DNA of 64,000 bases from CAXSEF01 sp964236535 (GTDB taxonomy: Bacteria > Pseudomonadota > Alphaproteobacteria > Acetobacterales > Acetobacteraceae): NCBI GenBank assembly GCA_964236535.1, contig CAXSEF010000005.1, forward strand, positions 21,417-85,416, given 5' to 3'. Position numbers and translations under genes: made by a program. The notes under the pieces are model-generated. The model was not told the DNA's origin. It saw only the letters and a program-made list of their open reading frames with translations, and made no database searches. Below are positions 31,380-39,871 of the stretch, one piece after another. Position 1 is the first letter of the stretch. Each line of letters starts with the position of its first letter.

Positions 31380-32432
31380 TCAGACCCAGCCTTGCAGCTC
31401 CCGCTGCACCACATGCTCCAGCACGTCCAGGCCGCCTGGCGAGGCGTTCAGGCAGGGAATGTAGGCATATCGCTCGCCGCCATTGTGCTCGAAGATTTCC
31501 CGGTTCTCCACACCTAGTTCCTCGAGGGTCTCCAGGCAGTCCGCGACGAAGCCCGGCGCCAGGATTGCCATCCGCCTGACGCCGGATCGTGCCAGCGCTT
31601 CTATTGTCTTGTCGGTGTACGGCTGCAGCCACTCCTCCCGTCCGAACCGCGACTGGAAGGTCGTGCGCATCCGCTCCTCGCCGAAGCCAAGGCGCTCGCG
31701 CAGCAGCCGCCCAGTCTTGACCGCGAAACAATGGTAGGGGTCGCCCTCCATCAGATAGCGCTTCGGCACTCCGTGGAACGACACCAGGACCACCTCCGGC
31801 TCGAAGTCGAGGGCCGCCAAGCCGGCGCGCACCGACGCCGCCAGTGCGTCGATGTATACCGGGTCTTCGTGCCACTGCGGCACCACCCGGATCGCCGGTT
31901 GCCAGCGCATCGTCATCAGATGCGCGAATGCCTTGTCGCATACGCTTGCCGTGCTGCTGGCCGCATATTGCGGGTAGAGCGGCACCAGCAGGATGCGCTT
32001 GCAGCCTCGCGCCTGCAGCGCGTCCAGCTTCGACGCAGTCGAGGGATTGCCGTAGCGCATGGCGTAGTCGACCACCACCCGGTCCGACACCTGGGCCAGC
32101 CGCGCCCGCAAGCCGTCCGCCTGATCCTGCGTAATCACCGCGAGCGGCGAGGCATTGCGCTCGCGATCCCAGATCGAGGCGTACTTCGCACCGCTCCGCG
32201 ACGGCCGCACCGTCAGAATGACCAGGTTCAGCAGCGGCCACCATAGTGCCCGCGGCACGTCGACCACCCGCCGATCGGACAGGAACTCCTTGAGGTAGCG
32301 CCGCATCGGCCAGTAGGTGGGAGAGTCCGGGGTGCCGAGATTGATCAGCAGCACGCCCACCTGGGCCAAGCTCACCGCAGGATGCCCGGCTGGCGCGGCC
32401 AGGGGGCGTTCAATCGGCATCAGATCCGCCAT
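31380..32432 (-). CDS. hemH: ferrochelatase HemH
   Basis: 350-residue enzyme that inserts Fe2+ into protoporphyrin IX, the last step of haem synthesis. Family features: GVLLINLGTPDSPTYWPMRR, YLKEFLSDRRVVDVPR, MRYGNPS, LVPLYPQYAASSTAS, and VSFHGVPKRYLMEGDPYHC with the catalytic His, then TFQSRFGREEWLQPYTD and FVADCLETLEEL. Length fits. There is a possible alternative start at MPIERPLAAP five codons in. Stands alone on the reverse strand. Confidence 0.96.
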   Translation of the reverse strand: MADLMPIERPLAAPAGHPAVSLAQVGVLLINLGTPDSPTYWPMRRYLKEFLSDRRVVDVPRALWWPLLNLVILTVRPSRSGAKYASIWDRERNASPLAVITQDQADGLRARLAQVSDRVVVDYAMRYGNPSTASKLDALQARGCKRILLVPLYPQYAASSTASVCDKAFAHLMTMRWQPAIRVVPQWHEDPVYIDALAASVRAGLAALDFEPEVVLVSFHGVPKRYLMEGDPYHCFAVKTGRLLRERLGFGEERMRTTFQSRFGREEWLQPYTDKTIEALARSGVRRMAILAPGFVADCLETLEELGVENREIFEHNGGERYAYIPCLNASPGGLDVLEHVVQRELQGWV

Positions 32433-32730
32433 CGTTTCTTGGCCTGCTCACTGGGGTCGGGGCGGCTGACCGGAACCGCCGGCATGCTGATGTGGCACGG
32501 CCGGGCCGCTCGCCCAGGTTCCCGCGCGACCAAGATCAGGGGTAAAGGCGCAATCGCGTCGTCCCTGTTCAAGCCGGCAGGCGGCGGGACACGCGCGCGG
32601 CAATATCGGCCCATCCTGTAGGCCGCGCCCACCGGGGTAGGGAACCGGCACGGCGACTGTGGCACGACGTTATAGCCGGCACGCGCCGCGAAGCCTGGCC
32701 CAGGCACGAGGCGCCGCGCCAGGCGGCACG

Positions 32731-32973
32731 CTACGGCTGGTCGCGGAAATAGGGTTCGACAACCCCCTGCAGCCTGATCGTCATCGGCGAGCCGTCCCGC
32801 TTCACACTCGACCCGACCGTCAGCCGCACCCAACCCTCGCTCACGCAGTACTCGTCCACGTTCGTCTTCTCGACGCCATTGAAGCGGACACCGACGCTGC
32901 GGGCCAGGACGGCCTCGTCGTAGAATGGGCTTTTGGGATTGGAGGCCAGGTGGTCGGGTGGCATGTCGGTCAT
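32731..32973 (-). CDS. DUF3297 family protein
   Basis: 80 residues. MPPDHLASNPKSPFYDEAVL, then VGVRFNGVEKTNVDEYCVSE and GWVRLTVGSSVKRDG, ending VEPYFRDQP, is the entire DUF3297 pattern, found as a stand-alone protein in many Proteobacteria; function not known. The ATG at 32973 (MTDMPP) or 32964 could be used. The roughly 300-base spacer towards hemH holds no recognised gene. Confidence 0.88.
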   Translation of the reverse strand: MTDMPPDHLASNPKSPFYDEAVLARSVGVRFNGVEKTNVDEYCVSEGWVRLTVGSSVKRDGSPMTIRLQGVVEPYFRDQP

Positions 32974-33100
32974 CGCCTCGGCACTCGCGCAGGAAGGAGC
33001 CGCCTATCGCCTCCGCGACCTGTGCGCGTCGTGATACCCATCCGCGCAGCGACTGCCTACCCCGCAGCACCGCCGCAAGCGCCGCCGGCTCGCCCGACCG

Positions 33101-33874
33101 TCAAAGCACGAGGGTGCTCTGCAGCGGCGGCTCGACATCGGCCAACGCACCGGCACGACGACTGCGTTCGTTGCGCGCGGTGAACGCCATGTCCGCATTG
33201 CCGCCGGAACCTGCGAGGACCTGCTCCAGCGCCGCGTCGTCCAGCTCGCTCCAGCGCCGCCCACGCCAGGGGCCGAACGGGACCTTCACCAGCAGCGCCG
33301 GCTCGTCCGACCAGGCGAGCAACTGCGCCACGTCGGCCAGCGCCAGCATGTCGCGCAGGTGGAACGCGCTCACGTAGGCGTCGGGTCCCGCCCGGTGCGC
33401 CGGCAGGCCCGTCGCACGGTCCAGGCCTTCCGGCCGGCGCCAGTAGCGCAACCCCTGGTTCGAATGCGTCGGCGCCTCCGGCCACAGGCGCAGCGCACAC
33501 TTGTAGGTACAGATCCAGCGCACGGGACGGGCCAACACCGGTTTGCACCAGCGCTGCTCGAATGCCGCCCGGTGTGCTGCCAGCGCCAGTGGCGGCGGGC
33601 CAGGCGCTGCCTGCAGCACCTCCGGTGCGGTCAGCAGCCAGGACGCGGCATCCACCACGTCCTCGTCGACAATGTGGTGGATCGCCGAAGTCGCGGGCGA
33701 AATCGCGTGCTCCGGCCGCACCAGCCGCGCCTGCGGCGTGGCACGAAGCATCCAGCCTTCGGCTTGCGCGGCGACGTCCTGCCATCCGATCTCCACCACA
33801 CCGCCATCGGCGAAGCCCTGACCGGTCGTCTCCAGATCGATCACGCGAACGAAGCTATCAGGTGGCTGTGTCAT
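33101..33874 (-). CDS. DEDDh 3'-5' exonuclease (DnaQ/ExoX-like)
   Basis: 257 residues. ExoI motif RVIDLETTGQGF (Asp/Glu pair), ExoII-like AHRAAFEQRW with a conserved Asn/Asp position occupied by Ala-Phe-Glu, and ExoIII HRAGPDAYVSA with the H-x4-D arrangement. The C-terminal segment VPFGPWRGRRWSEL matches the small module that follows exonuclease X-like domains. A nuclease that trims single-stranded DNA 3' ends is likely. Its start overlaps the stop of a possible upstream small ORF in ATGA. Confidence 0.8.
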   Translation of the reverse strand: MTQPPDSFVRVIDLETTGQGFADGGVVEIGWQDVAAQAEGWMLRATPQARLVRPEHAISPATSAIHHIVDEDVVDAASWLLTAPEVLQAAPGPPPLALAAHRAAFEQRWCKPVLARPVRWICTYKCALRLWPEAPTHSNQGLRYWRRPEGLDRATGLPAHRAGPDAYVSAFHLRDMLALADVAQLLAWSDEPALLVKVPFGPWRGRRWSELDDAALEQVLAGSGGNADMAFTARNERSRRAGALADVEPPLQSTLVL

Positions 33875-34041
33875 GCCGCGGGTACGTGACGCGACCCGCG
33901 AAGCCAGGCCTTATCAAGCTCTCTCGTGGTGAAGAAATCCTGCATCATCGTCAGCGCCTCTACGACCATCCGGGCGGGTCCAAACCCGCCGTGATTCATC
34001 CGCGACCCGCGGCCACCCGTCGCGCAACGGTCCTTGCTCAT
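33871..34041 (-). CDS. possible small ORF coupled to exonuclease gene
   Basis: 56 codons from ATG 34041, or 42 from ATG 33999. Translation MVVEALTMMQDFFTTRELDK then AWLRGSRHVPAA is helix-like. Its TGA overlaps the exonuclease ATG, which hints at translational coupling, but neither start has a good ribosome binding site and no family is recognised. May be spurious. Confidence 0.3.
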   Translation of the reverse strand: MSKDRCATGGRGSRMNHGGFGPARMVVEALTMMQDFFTTRELDKAWLRGSRHVPAA

Positions 34042-34069
34042 CGGCACAGGCCCACGGCGTGCAACCTGC

Positions 34070-34378
34070 TCAGTCCTTCGCCTCTGCCAAATCCTTGACC
34101 TCGACCGGCCCGTCATCGCTGCTGAATACGAGGCTCCGCGTCCCTCCATCCTGCTGCGACACGCCGTTGATCCTGTGGCCCGCGCTGTCATAGACCCGGA
34201 CGCTGCCTCCGGTCTCGATCACCAGCCGCCGCGGGCCCGGAAAAAACGCATAGCGCATGTTGCTCTGCGAACCGCTTGATGCAGGCACGCCGAGTCCGTC
34301 CGGCCACCATCCCTGCTCCGGCACGGCCTTCATCGGCTCCATTGGCTTCATGAGTTCCATTGGCTTCATCGGTTCCAT
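34070..34378 (-). CDS. conserved hypothetical protein with Met-Pro-Lys-rich start
   Basis: 102 residues. It opens with repeats of M(E)PMK (MEPMKPMELMKPMEPMK), then a conserved-looking domain: WWPDGLGVPASSGSQSNMRY, AFFPGPRRLVIETGGSVRVY and INGVSQQDGGTRSLVFSSDD. I recall similar small proteins with PM-repeat starts in many Proteobacteria, of unknown function. The beta-rich body probably forms a small domain. Cytosolic, no signal peptide. Confidence 0.65.
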   Translation of the reverse strand: MEPMKPMELMKPMEPMKAVPEQGWWPDGLGVPASSGSQSNMRYAFFPGPRRLVIETGGSVRVYDSAGHRINGVSQQDGGTRSLVFSSDDGPVEVKDLAEAKD

Positions 34379-34477
34379 TGCGGATCTCCGGCTACAGTCA
34401 TCAATCCCAACGCAAACACCCTGACGCCACCGGTGTGCCCGCCGCTACGCAGGACGCCGTCGCACCCCGGCTGTTAC

Positions 34478-35404
34478 TCAGACGGCCGGATAGCCGATCG
34501 CGCACAGCCGTTCCGAGAGCTCCCACAGCCGCGAAGCCGCGCTATCATCTGCCGCACGCCGCGACACCCGCGCCGGCGCGGGGTTACCCTGCATTTCGTG
34601 AAACCCGTCCGGGCCGTAGTAGCCGCCAGGCTGCGCATCGGGCGAAGTCGCCGCATACAGGATCGGGAGTGCGCCGCGAGCGGCCGTTTGCGCGAACAAC
34701 GGCCCCGCCACCTGGATCAGCGTCCGCTCCAGCGAGCGACCGCCCCGCCCGATGCCGGGCCCGGTCTCGAACAGCTCGGTCATTGCAACACCGGGATGGG
34801 CGGCCACGCTGGTGATGCCCCATCCTGCCGCCTGGCTGCGCCGCTGCAGTTCGCGCGCGAACATAAGCATTGCCAACTTGCTCTGCTGGTATGCAGTCCA
34901 GGGACGATAGCCCCGCTCGCTCTGCAAGTCGTCGAAGTCGATTCGTCCGCGGCGATGTGCCAGGCTTGCCAGGCTCACCACCCGCGCCCGTCCGAGCCGC
35001 AATGCCGGCATCAACCGTGCCGACAGCGCGAAATGCCCAAGATAGTTCACGCCGAACTGGGTCTCGAAGCCGGCCGCAGTGACGAGACGTTGTGGAATGG
35101 CCATGACGCCCGCATTGTTCACCAGCAGATCCAGTTTCGGCAGCCGCGCCATCAGGCGTGCCGCGAAGCGCGTGACATCGGCAGGATCGCCCAGGTCAAG
35201 TGGCTCGAAGTCGGCCAGCCAACCCGCCCGACGGAACTCCGCCGAAGCGTCCTCGCCGCGTTGCCGATCGCGTCCAGCCAACACCACGGTGGCACCCGCT
35301 GTCGCCAGCGCCTTTGCCACTTCCAGTCCAAGCCCCCGGGTAGCCCCGGTCACCAGCGCTATACGCCCGCTCTGCGACGGGATGTCGGCCAGCGTCCAGG
35401 CCAT
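34478..35404 (-). CDS. short-chain dehydrogenase (retinol-dehydrogenase-like SDR)
   Basis: 308 residues. Cofactor motif TGATRGLG, NNAG (LDLLVNNAGVM), catalytic Ser in VVSLASLAHRRG and YQQSK. The extended C-terminus is typical of the SDR subgroup with retinol dehydrogenase-like or WW-domain-oxidoreductase-like members in bacteria. ATG 35404 (MAWTLADIPSQ) is chosen; an in-frame ATG nine bases earlier exists. Substrate unknown. Confidence 0.85.
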   Translation of the reverse strand: MAWTLADIPSQSGRIALVTGATRGLGLEVAKALATAGATVVLAGRDRQRGEDASAEFRRAGWLADFEPLDLGDPADVTRFAARLMARLPKLDLLVNNAGVMAIPQRLVTAAGFETQFGVNYLGHFALSARLMPALRLGRARVVSLASLAHRRGRIDFDDLQSERGYRPWTAYQQSKLAMLMFARELQRRSQAAGWGITSVAAHPGVAMTELFETGPGIGRGGRSLERTLIQVAGPLFAQTAARGALPILYAATSPDAQPGGYYGPDGFHEMQGNPAPARVSRRAADDSAASRLWELSERLCAIGYPAV

Positions 35405-35491
35405 CCTGCACATCCCCGACCGGCCACCGGTACGGCCCGAGCCACAGGGCCGACGCGAACCTAGCCCGCCATCGGGCCCAACCCGGACCCG

Positions 35492-35665
35492 CTACTCGGA
35501 CGGTTCGTCCTGCGCCGGCACAACCTCATCGGCTGCGGGCTCGCGCGCATTTGCCGCAGAAGCCGCCGCATTGGCTTCGCGCTCACGCAGCTTGTTTTCT
35601 TTCTTCGTCTGCTTGGCCCGGGCCCGCTCAGCCTTCTGCAATCCGTAATTTACCTTGAACGCCAT
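35492..35665 (-). CDS. small charged hypothetical protein
   Basis: 57 residues. The translation begins MAFKVNYGLQKAERARAKQT and continues KKENKLREREANAAA, then an acidic tail DEVVPAQDEPSE: a highly charged helix. AAGGAG lies seven bases before ATG 35663-35665, a strong start. Similar short Lys/Arg/Glu-rich proteins that begin AFKVNYG are, to my memory, conserved in Acetobacteraceae and Rhodospirillales. Function unknown. Confidence 0.65.
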   Translation of the reverse strand: MAFKVNYGLQKAERARAKQTKKENKLREREANAAASAANAREPAADEVVPAQDEPSE

Positions 35666-35720
35666 TCATCACTCCTTCTTCGCAGCCGAACCTGGTGCGG
35701 AATACCGCATCGAGCCCGTG

Positions 35721-35921
35721 CTAGCGCCCGATCAGTTCACTCTCCAGAACAATCCGTTCGTGTCCGTCCCGGTTGTTCTTCAACCTGTATTCCCGATCCG
35801 GCGAGTCGTTCGGCATCAGCCGGACCACCGTATAGAGGCTGATGAGAACCGTCTTGTCATACGGTCGACGTCTAAGCTCGACCTTGTCGCCGACGGCATA
35901 CCTGTGCGCTGCCACATCCAT
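35721..35921 (-). CDS. conserved hypothetical small protein
   Basis: 66 residues from ATG 35921, which follows a G-rich GGGGGTGAAGGG; a GTG at 35939 would add six residues. Sequence: HRYAVGDKVELRRRPYDK, ISLYTVVRLMPNDSP, REYRLKNNRDGHERIVLESE. A short beta-rich SH3-like fold is plausible (GDxV, YxVxR, EYRxK). Similar small proteins are conserved hypotheticals in Alphaproteobacteria. No signal peptide. Confidence 0.6.
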   Translation of the reverse strand: MDVAAHRYAVGDKVELRRRPYDKTVLISLYTVVRLMPNDSPDREYRLKNNRDGHERIVLESELIGR

Positions 35922-35981
35922 CCCTTCACCCCCGGCCACCAGCCGACGTCCGGATCGTCCGGATCGCCGGCCAGCCCAGCG

Positions 35982-36188
35982 TCAGACCGCCTGCAGGTTG
36001 ACGGCGGAGGTCTTGCCCTGCTGGCCACGCTCCAGGTCGAAGCTCAGCTTCTGACCCTCGTTAAGGCCGCCAAGCCCGGAACGTTCCACCGCGCTGATAT
36101 GCACGAACACATCCTGCGTGCCGTCATCGGGCTGAATGAAGCCGTAACCCTTTTGGCCGTTGAACCACTTGACCGTACCGCTCGCCAT
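35982..36188 (-). CDS. cold-shock-domain protein (CspA family)
   Basis: 68-residue single-stranded nucleic-acid binding protein. RNP1 is KGYGFIQ and RNP2 is VFVHIS, with VKWFNGQ at the start and EGQKLSFDLERGQQGK in the C-terminal strands. ATG 36188 is preceded by GGGAAGACGTC. The long spacer upstream may carry the cold-regulated 5' leader typical of the family, though this is not visible from sequence alone. RNA chaperone activity is expected. Confidence 0.95.
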   Translation of the reverse strand: MASGTVKWFNGQKGYGFIQPDDGTQDVFVHISAVERSGLGGLNEGQKLSFDLERGQQGKTSAVNLQAV

Positions 36189-36376
36189 TATGACGTCTTC
36201 CCTTCGCTTCCCGGGTCCGCACTGCGCGGACCAGGCTGCCCAGTGCCGCGGGAGCACCGGAAGAGACGCGTAACGCAACACACCACGGTAACCTCGGCAC
36301 AAAGACTTTCGCTATATGGGACTCCTGCACGCTCGCCACAGGGGCTGCACGCCGCCCAGCCAATATTTCCGTGCGC

Positions 36377-38506
36377 TCACTCGAAAAGCTGCACACCGCC
36401 CTGCTGCACTCCGGCCAGGAACACCGCGCCACCATTGCCCAGCGGCACCAGCAGCCCGCCGTCCTCAGCAGTCATGCCGGACAGCGCCGCAGCTCGCTGC
36501 GTTGTCGAGACCACCAGCGCGTCGAGCCCGACGCGGAACCCCGAGATCAGGTCCGCCCCGACCGACTGGCCCTGGTCGAACACGTAGCGGTCCGTCGAGC
36601 CGCCGCCCTGCACGATGGCGTTGCCCGAGCCGAACTGCACCGTGTCGCTCACCGAGGAGGCCGCCGACAGCATCACCAGTGTCGAACCCGAGCCGGTCGC
36701 CACCAGGTCGCCGCCGGTGCCGCCGAAAACCGTGTCGCCGCCCGAACCCGCGTCCACCGTGGCCGCACCGGCCTGCAGCACCGTCAGCGTGCCGACCGCG
36801 CCGCCGACCACCAGCGTCGAGGAGCTCGCGATGCCGCCAAACACCGTGTCGGATCCGCTGCCCGCGAACACGACCATGGCGCCGCCACCGCCGACCATCA
36901 GCTGCCCTCCCGCGCCGCCCTCCAGCGTTGACTGCCCGGTGCCGCCATACATCGTGTCTGCACCTACGCCGCCCTCGACCAGTGCCTGCCCCGAACCCGC
37001 CACCACCACCGTGCTGGCGCCGACCGACGGGCTTCCCCAGACCGTGTCGCTGCCGGTGCCGGTGTAGATCACGTCCTCCCCGCCACCCGCGACGATGAAG
37101 TCGGCGCCGCTCCCGGCCGCAATCATGGTGCCCGCACTGCCGCCATAGATCGTGCTGGCCTCCCCGCCCGCAAAGATCATCGCAGCACCGCTGCCCCCGG
37201 CCAGCGTGTCGCCCACTGAACCCGGCCCGCCGGAACCGCCCACCAGCGTCACGTTGCCCGCCCCGCCCAACAGCGCGTTGCCGCCCGCCGAGCCACCCGC
37301 CAGGTAGCTTGTCCCGCCGCCGCCCGAGGCGGTCAGCGCCCCGGTGCCGCCGATCGCCACCAGCGCGCCGGCCCCGCCCAGGATCGTTGCCGCCCCGTCC
37401 GAACCAAGGAACGTCAACGCCCCTTGCCCCGCCTGCACAGAGTAGCTGACTCCCGCCGACGCCACGATGGTCTCCGGCCCGTCCCCTCCCGCCAGGCTGG
37501 TCACCGTCGGCACTCCGCCCGCCTCCACACCGCTCGCCTGGGTGACACCCGACGGTCCACTCGCCACCGCGGACTGCGCCGCCACCGTCGCCTTAATCGC
37601 GGAACCCGTTCCCTCCGCGAGCGTCAGGCCGCTGACCGAATAGGCCAGCGCATTCGGCTGCCCGAAATACTCCACCTCCGCATCGACCGACACGTTGGTC
37701 AGCACATAGTTCGCCACGTCGGTCGAGAACGGCCGCCCCCCGTTCGTGCTGTTCAGCGCGCCGATCGCAGCCTCCAGCGTCTGCGGCGTGATCTCCATGG
37801 CGAACGCCTTGGCTCCCGAATACGCGGTCCCCTGGAAACCCGTCGATCCCGCCACGTCGACGTCGTAGCGCGACGTCACGCCCGCCGTCTGCGCCACGAT
37901 CGCGGCACCTGTTCCACCCACCCCGGTGTCGGCGCCAAAGAACGGCGAAGCGCTGCCGCGGCTGTCGAACAGGATCAGACCGTAGGCGATCTCGCGTCCG
38001 GTCGTGACGTCGGTCAGCCCAAGATAGAGCACGATCTGGCTTGACGAGGTCTGCGCGCCAGGCCCACCCGGGAACTCCGCGTAAGGCACGCTGAGGTCGA
38101 GCGAGGCGGTGAACCCCTGGGTCGCCGGATCGGCGAACAGCGCCACCGGCGCTGCCGCCTGCCACTGTGTCAGCAGCGCCAGCGGCCCGTCCGGCACCGC
38201 ACCCCCGGCCGCAAGATCACTCGTGTCGATCATCGCGCCGACCTGCGAGCCGTCCGCCGACGCCTCGATCACGGTCCCGCTCGCACTGCCCGCCTCGACG
38301 CCGAACGTCTGGGCGCCGGCCCCGTCGGTGATCCCCAGTTCAGCTGACGGGTCGTAACCCAGGGCCTGCAGCGGGTAGGCCGTCCCGGTGTGGCTGAACA
38401 GCGCCATGTTCAACCCTGCCTGCTCGGCCGGCTTCGCACTGCCGCTGGCGATCGACTCGATCTGCACCGCAGCGTCACCCTGGCGGAACAGCACGGTCCC
38501 GCTCAC
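36377..38506 (-). CDS. large glycine-rich RTX-like protein
   Basis: 709 residues, no classical signal peptide. Residues 1-300 form a beta-rich head (VLFRQGDAAVQIESIASGS, ASGTVIEASADGSQVGAMID, and a jelly-roll-like segment with YVLTNVSVDAEVEYFG). From about 340 to 670 there are repeats of the haemolysin calcium-binding kind, e.g. GGVGADTMYGGTGQSTLEGG and IYTGTGSDTVWG, with many units degenerate from GGxGxDxxx. The C-terminus (LISGFRVGLDALVVSTTQR) resembles the unit that ends beta-roll proteins secreted by type I systems. No ABC/HlyD partner is nearby. Confidence 0.8.
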   Translation of the reverse strand: MSGTVLFRQGDAAVQIESIASGSAKPAEQAGLNMALFSHTGTAYPLQALGYDPSAELGITDGAGAQTFGVEAGSASGTVIEASADGSQVGAMIDTSDLAAGGAVPDGPLALLTQWQAAAPVALFADPATQGFTASLDLSVPYAEFPGGPGAQTSSSQIVLYLGLTDVTTGREIAYGLILFDSRGSASPFFGADTGVGGTGAAIVAQTAGVTSRYDVDVAGSTGFQGTAYSGAKAFAMEITPQTLEAAIGALNSTNGGRPFSTDVANYVLTNVSVDAEVEYFGQPNALAYSVSGLTLAEGTGSAIKATVAAQSAVASGPSGVTQASGVEAGGVPTVTSLAGGDGPETIVASAGVSYSVQAGQGALTFLGSDGAATILGGAGALVAIGGTGALTASGGGGTSYLAGGSAGGNALLGGAGNVTLVGGSGGPGSVGDTLAGGSGAAMIFAGGEASTIYGGSAGTMIAAGSGADFIVAGGGEDVIYTGTGSDTVWGSPSVGASTVVVAGSGQALVEGGVGADTMYGGTGQSTLEGGAGGQLMVGGGGAMVVFAGSGSDTVFGGIASSSTLVVGGAVGTLTVLQAGAATVDAGSGGDTVFGGTGGDLVATGSGSTLVMLSAASSVSDTVQFGSGNAIVQGGGSTDRYVFDQGQSVGADLISGFRVGLDALVVSTTQRAAALSGMTAEDGGLLVPLGNGGAVFLAGVQQGGVQLFE

Positions 38507-38985
38507 GGCACACTGCCTTGTTCCAATAATCGTGCCATGTTCGTTCTCTGTCTCACAATAAGAGACATCTGAGACGAAGCGGGTTACTCGAAGCTTAGGA
38601 TCCGCTGTCGAGCCATAAGGATTTCCCCGCTCGGCAAAAACAGCACACCCGGCAGGTCCCGCCGGGCACGAATCGTTTTGGTGCCACCACCCGCATTCCT
38701 CAACTCGTCAGCAAGCAAGGCTGGGCTTTGCCCAGACCCGCAAAGGGCCGACGGCCCTTTGATCCCATTTGTTTTAGCGAGTGCATTGGTGAAACTCAGG
38801 CTTTAACAAGCTCCAGTGGCAGGAACGTCGTGCATTCATATCGCCGGCAGCGGGCGGCTGGATGCTCCGTTGGCCGTCGGCAAGCTGAGGTGTTGGGGCT
38901 CAGCCCTTCAGTGGGTCCCCGTCCTGGCGGAGGGGGCGGAGCCCTGGCTCTCCTGCGCTGAAGTCGATCCTCCGACCTGCGCCTC
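38507..38985. other. spacer with two repeat fragments and a hairpin
   Basis: About 480 bases. CCCGGCAGGTCCCGCCGGG near 38650 can form a six-pair hairpin. Repeat pieces lie at 38710-38770 and 38889-38956. No gene recognised. The RTX promoter is presumably in the left part. Confidence 0.4.
38710..38956 (+). repeat. interrupted copy of dispersed palindromic repeat
   Basis: AGCAAGGCTGGGCTTTGCCC begins the copy, AAAGGGCCGACGGCCCTTT is its small palindrome, and GGGGCGGAGCCCTGGCTCTC near 38930-38956 is a decayed end. About 120 unrelated bases separate the two parts. Confidence 0.5.
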
Positions 38986-39807
38986 CTACCCTCCTGGCTT
39001 GCGGAACTTCAGCACGAAGTTGTCGGCCTCCCCGACCGCCACGTATTTTGCCCGGTCCACGTCGCCCAGGGCGAGCACCGGTGGCAGCGTCCACACTCCC
39101 TTCGGCCAATCCGCGGTGTCCCTCGGGTTGGCGTCGACCTCGGACGACCCCACGAACTCGAACCCTGCCTTTTCCACCAGAGCCACCGCATAGTCCTGCC
39201 GCACGTAGCCGCTCGCGGCGTGCGGGTCTTGGGGGGTGGCGGTGCTGCCCCGGTGGTCTTCGATGCCCAGGATGCCGCCGGGCTTCAGCGCGGACCGGAT
39301 TGCCGCCAGCATCTCCGGCGCATCACCCTGGCCCAGCCAGTTGTGCAGATTGCGGAACGTCAGCACGATGTCGACGCTGCCGGACGGCGCCGGCACGTCG
39401 TGGCCCGCTCCCAGTTCGGTCGCCATCACCTTGCCATAGATCGCCGGGTCGGATGCGAGCTTTGCCCGCAGCGCCGGCGCTCCCTTGGCAAACATGGCAT
39501 CCTCCGGCCCGCCATCCGCCGGCGCCAGCGCCACCCGGTAGGAGCCGGCCTCGCGCAACAGCGGCGCCAGGATCTCGGTCCAGTAGCCGCCGCCCGGCCA
39601 GATCTCGACCACGCTCGAGTCGGGTTTCACGCCCAGGAAGGCCAGCTCCTCCAACGGGTGGCGATATCCGTCACGCGCGACGAACTTCGCGCTGCGCCCC
39701 GGCGTCTCGATCGCCTGCTGCAGCGCGCCGTGGTCCGGGCCTGCAGCAGCAGGTCCGGCTGCGGCAATCACCGAAGCACACAGCAAAGCCACGACGCGAC
39801 GACGCAT
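38986..39807 (-). CDS. exported class I SAM-dependent methyltransferase-like protein
   Basis: 273 residues. ATG 39807 follows GGGAGCGTGCCC and gives signal MRRRVVALLCASVIAAAGPAAAG. The domain shows VVEIWPGGGYWTEILAPLLR (SAM motif I), DIVLTFRNLHNWLGQG (motif IV-like), and IRSALKPGGILGIEDHRG (motif V). Proteins of this sort, with a secretion signal on a methyltransferase fold, are common in Proteobacteria, but their role is not known; SAM is unlikely in the periplasm, so activity is questionable. Confidence 0.8.
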   Translation of the reverse strand: MRRRVVALLCASVIAAAGPAAAGPDHGALQQAIETPGRSAKFVARDGYRHPLEELAFLGVKPDSSVVEIWPGGGYWTEILAPLLREAGSYRVALAPADGGPEDAMFAKGAPALRAKLASDPAIYGKVMATELGAGHDVPAPSGSVDIVLTFRNLHNWLGQGDAPEMLAAIRSALKPGGILGIEDHRGSTATPQDPHAASGYVRQDYAVALVEKAGFEFVGSSEVDANPRDTADWPKGVWTLPPVLALGDVDRAKYVAVGEADNFVLKFRKPGG

Positions 39808-39834
39808 GGGCACGCTCCCTTTAATGGCACCAGT

Positions 39835-39847
39835 CCGCATTGTGCGG
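39835..39847 (-). terminator. short hairpin after SCO1 gene
   Basis: CCGCATTGTGCGG, the same core as the hairpin at 18312-18326, lies between the SCO1 stop and the next start on the reverse strand. A weak candidate. Confidence 0.25.
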
Positions 39848-39871
39848 CCGGTCAGCCCGCAGGCGCGCAGC

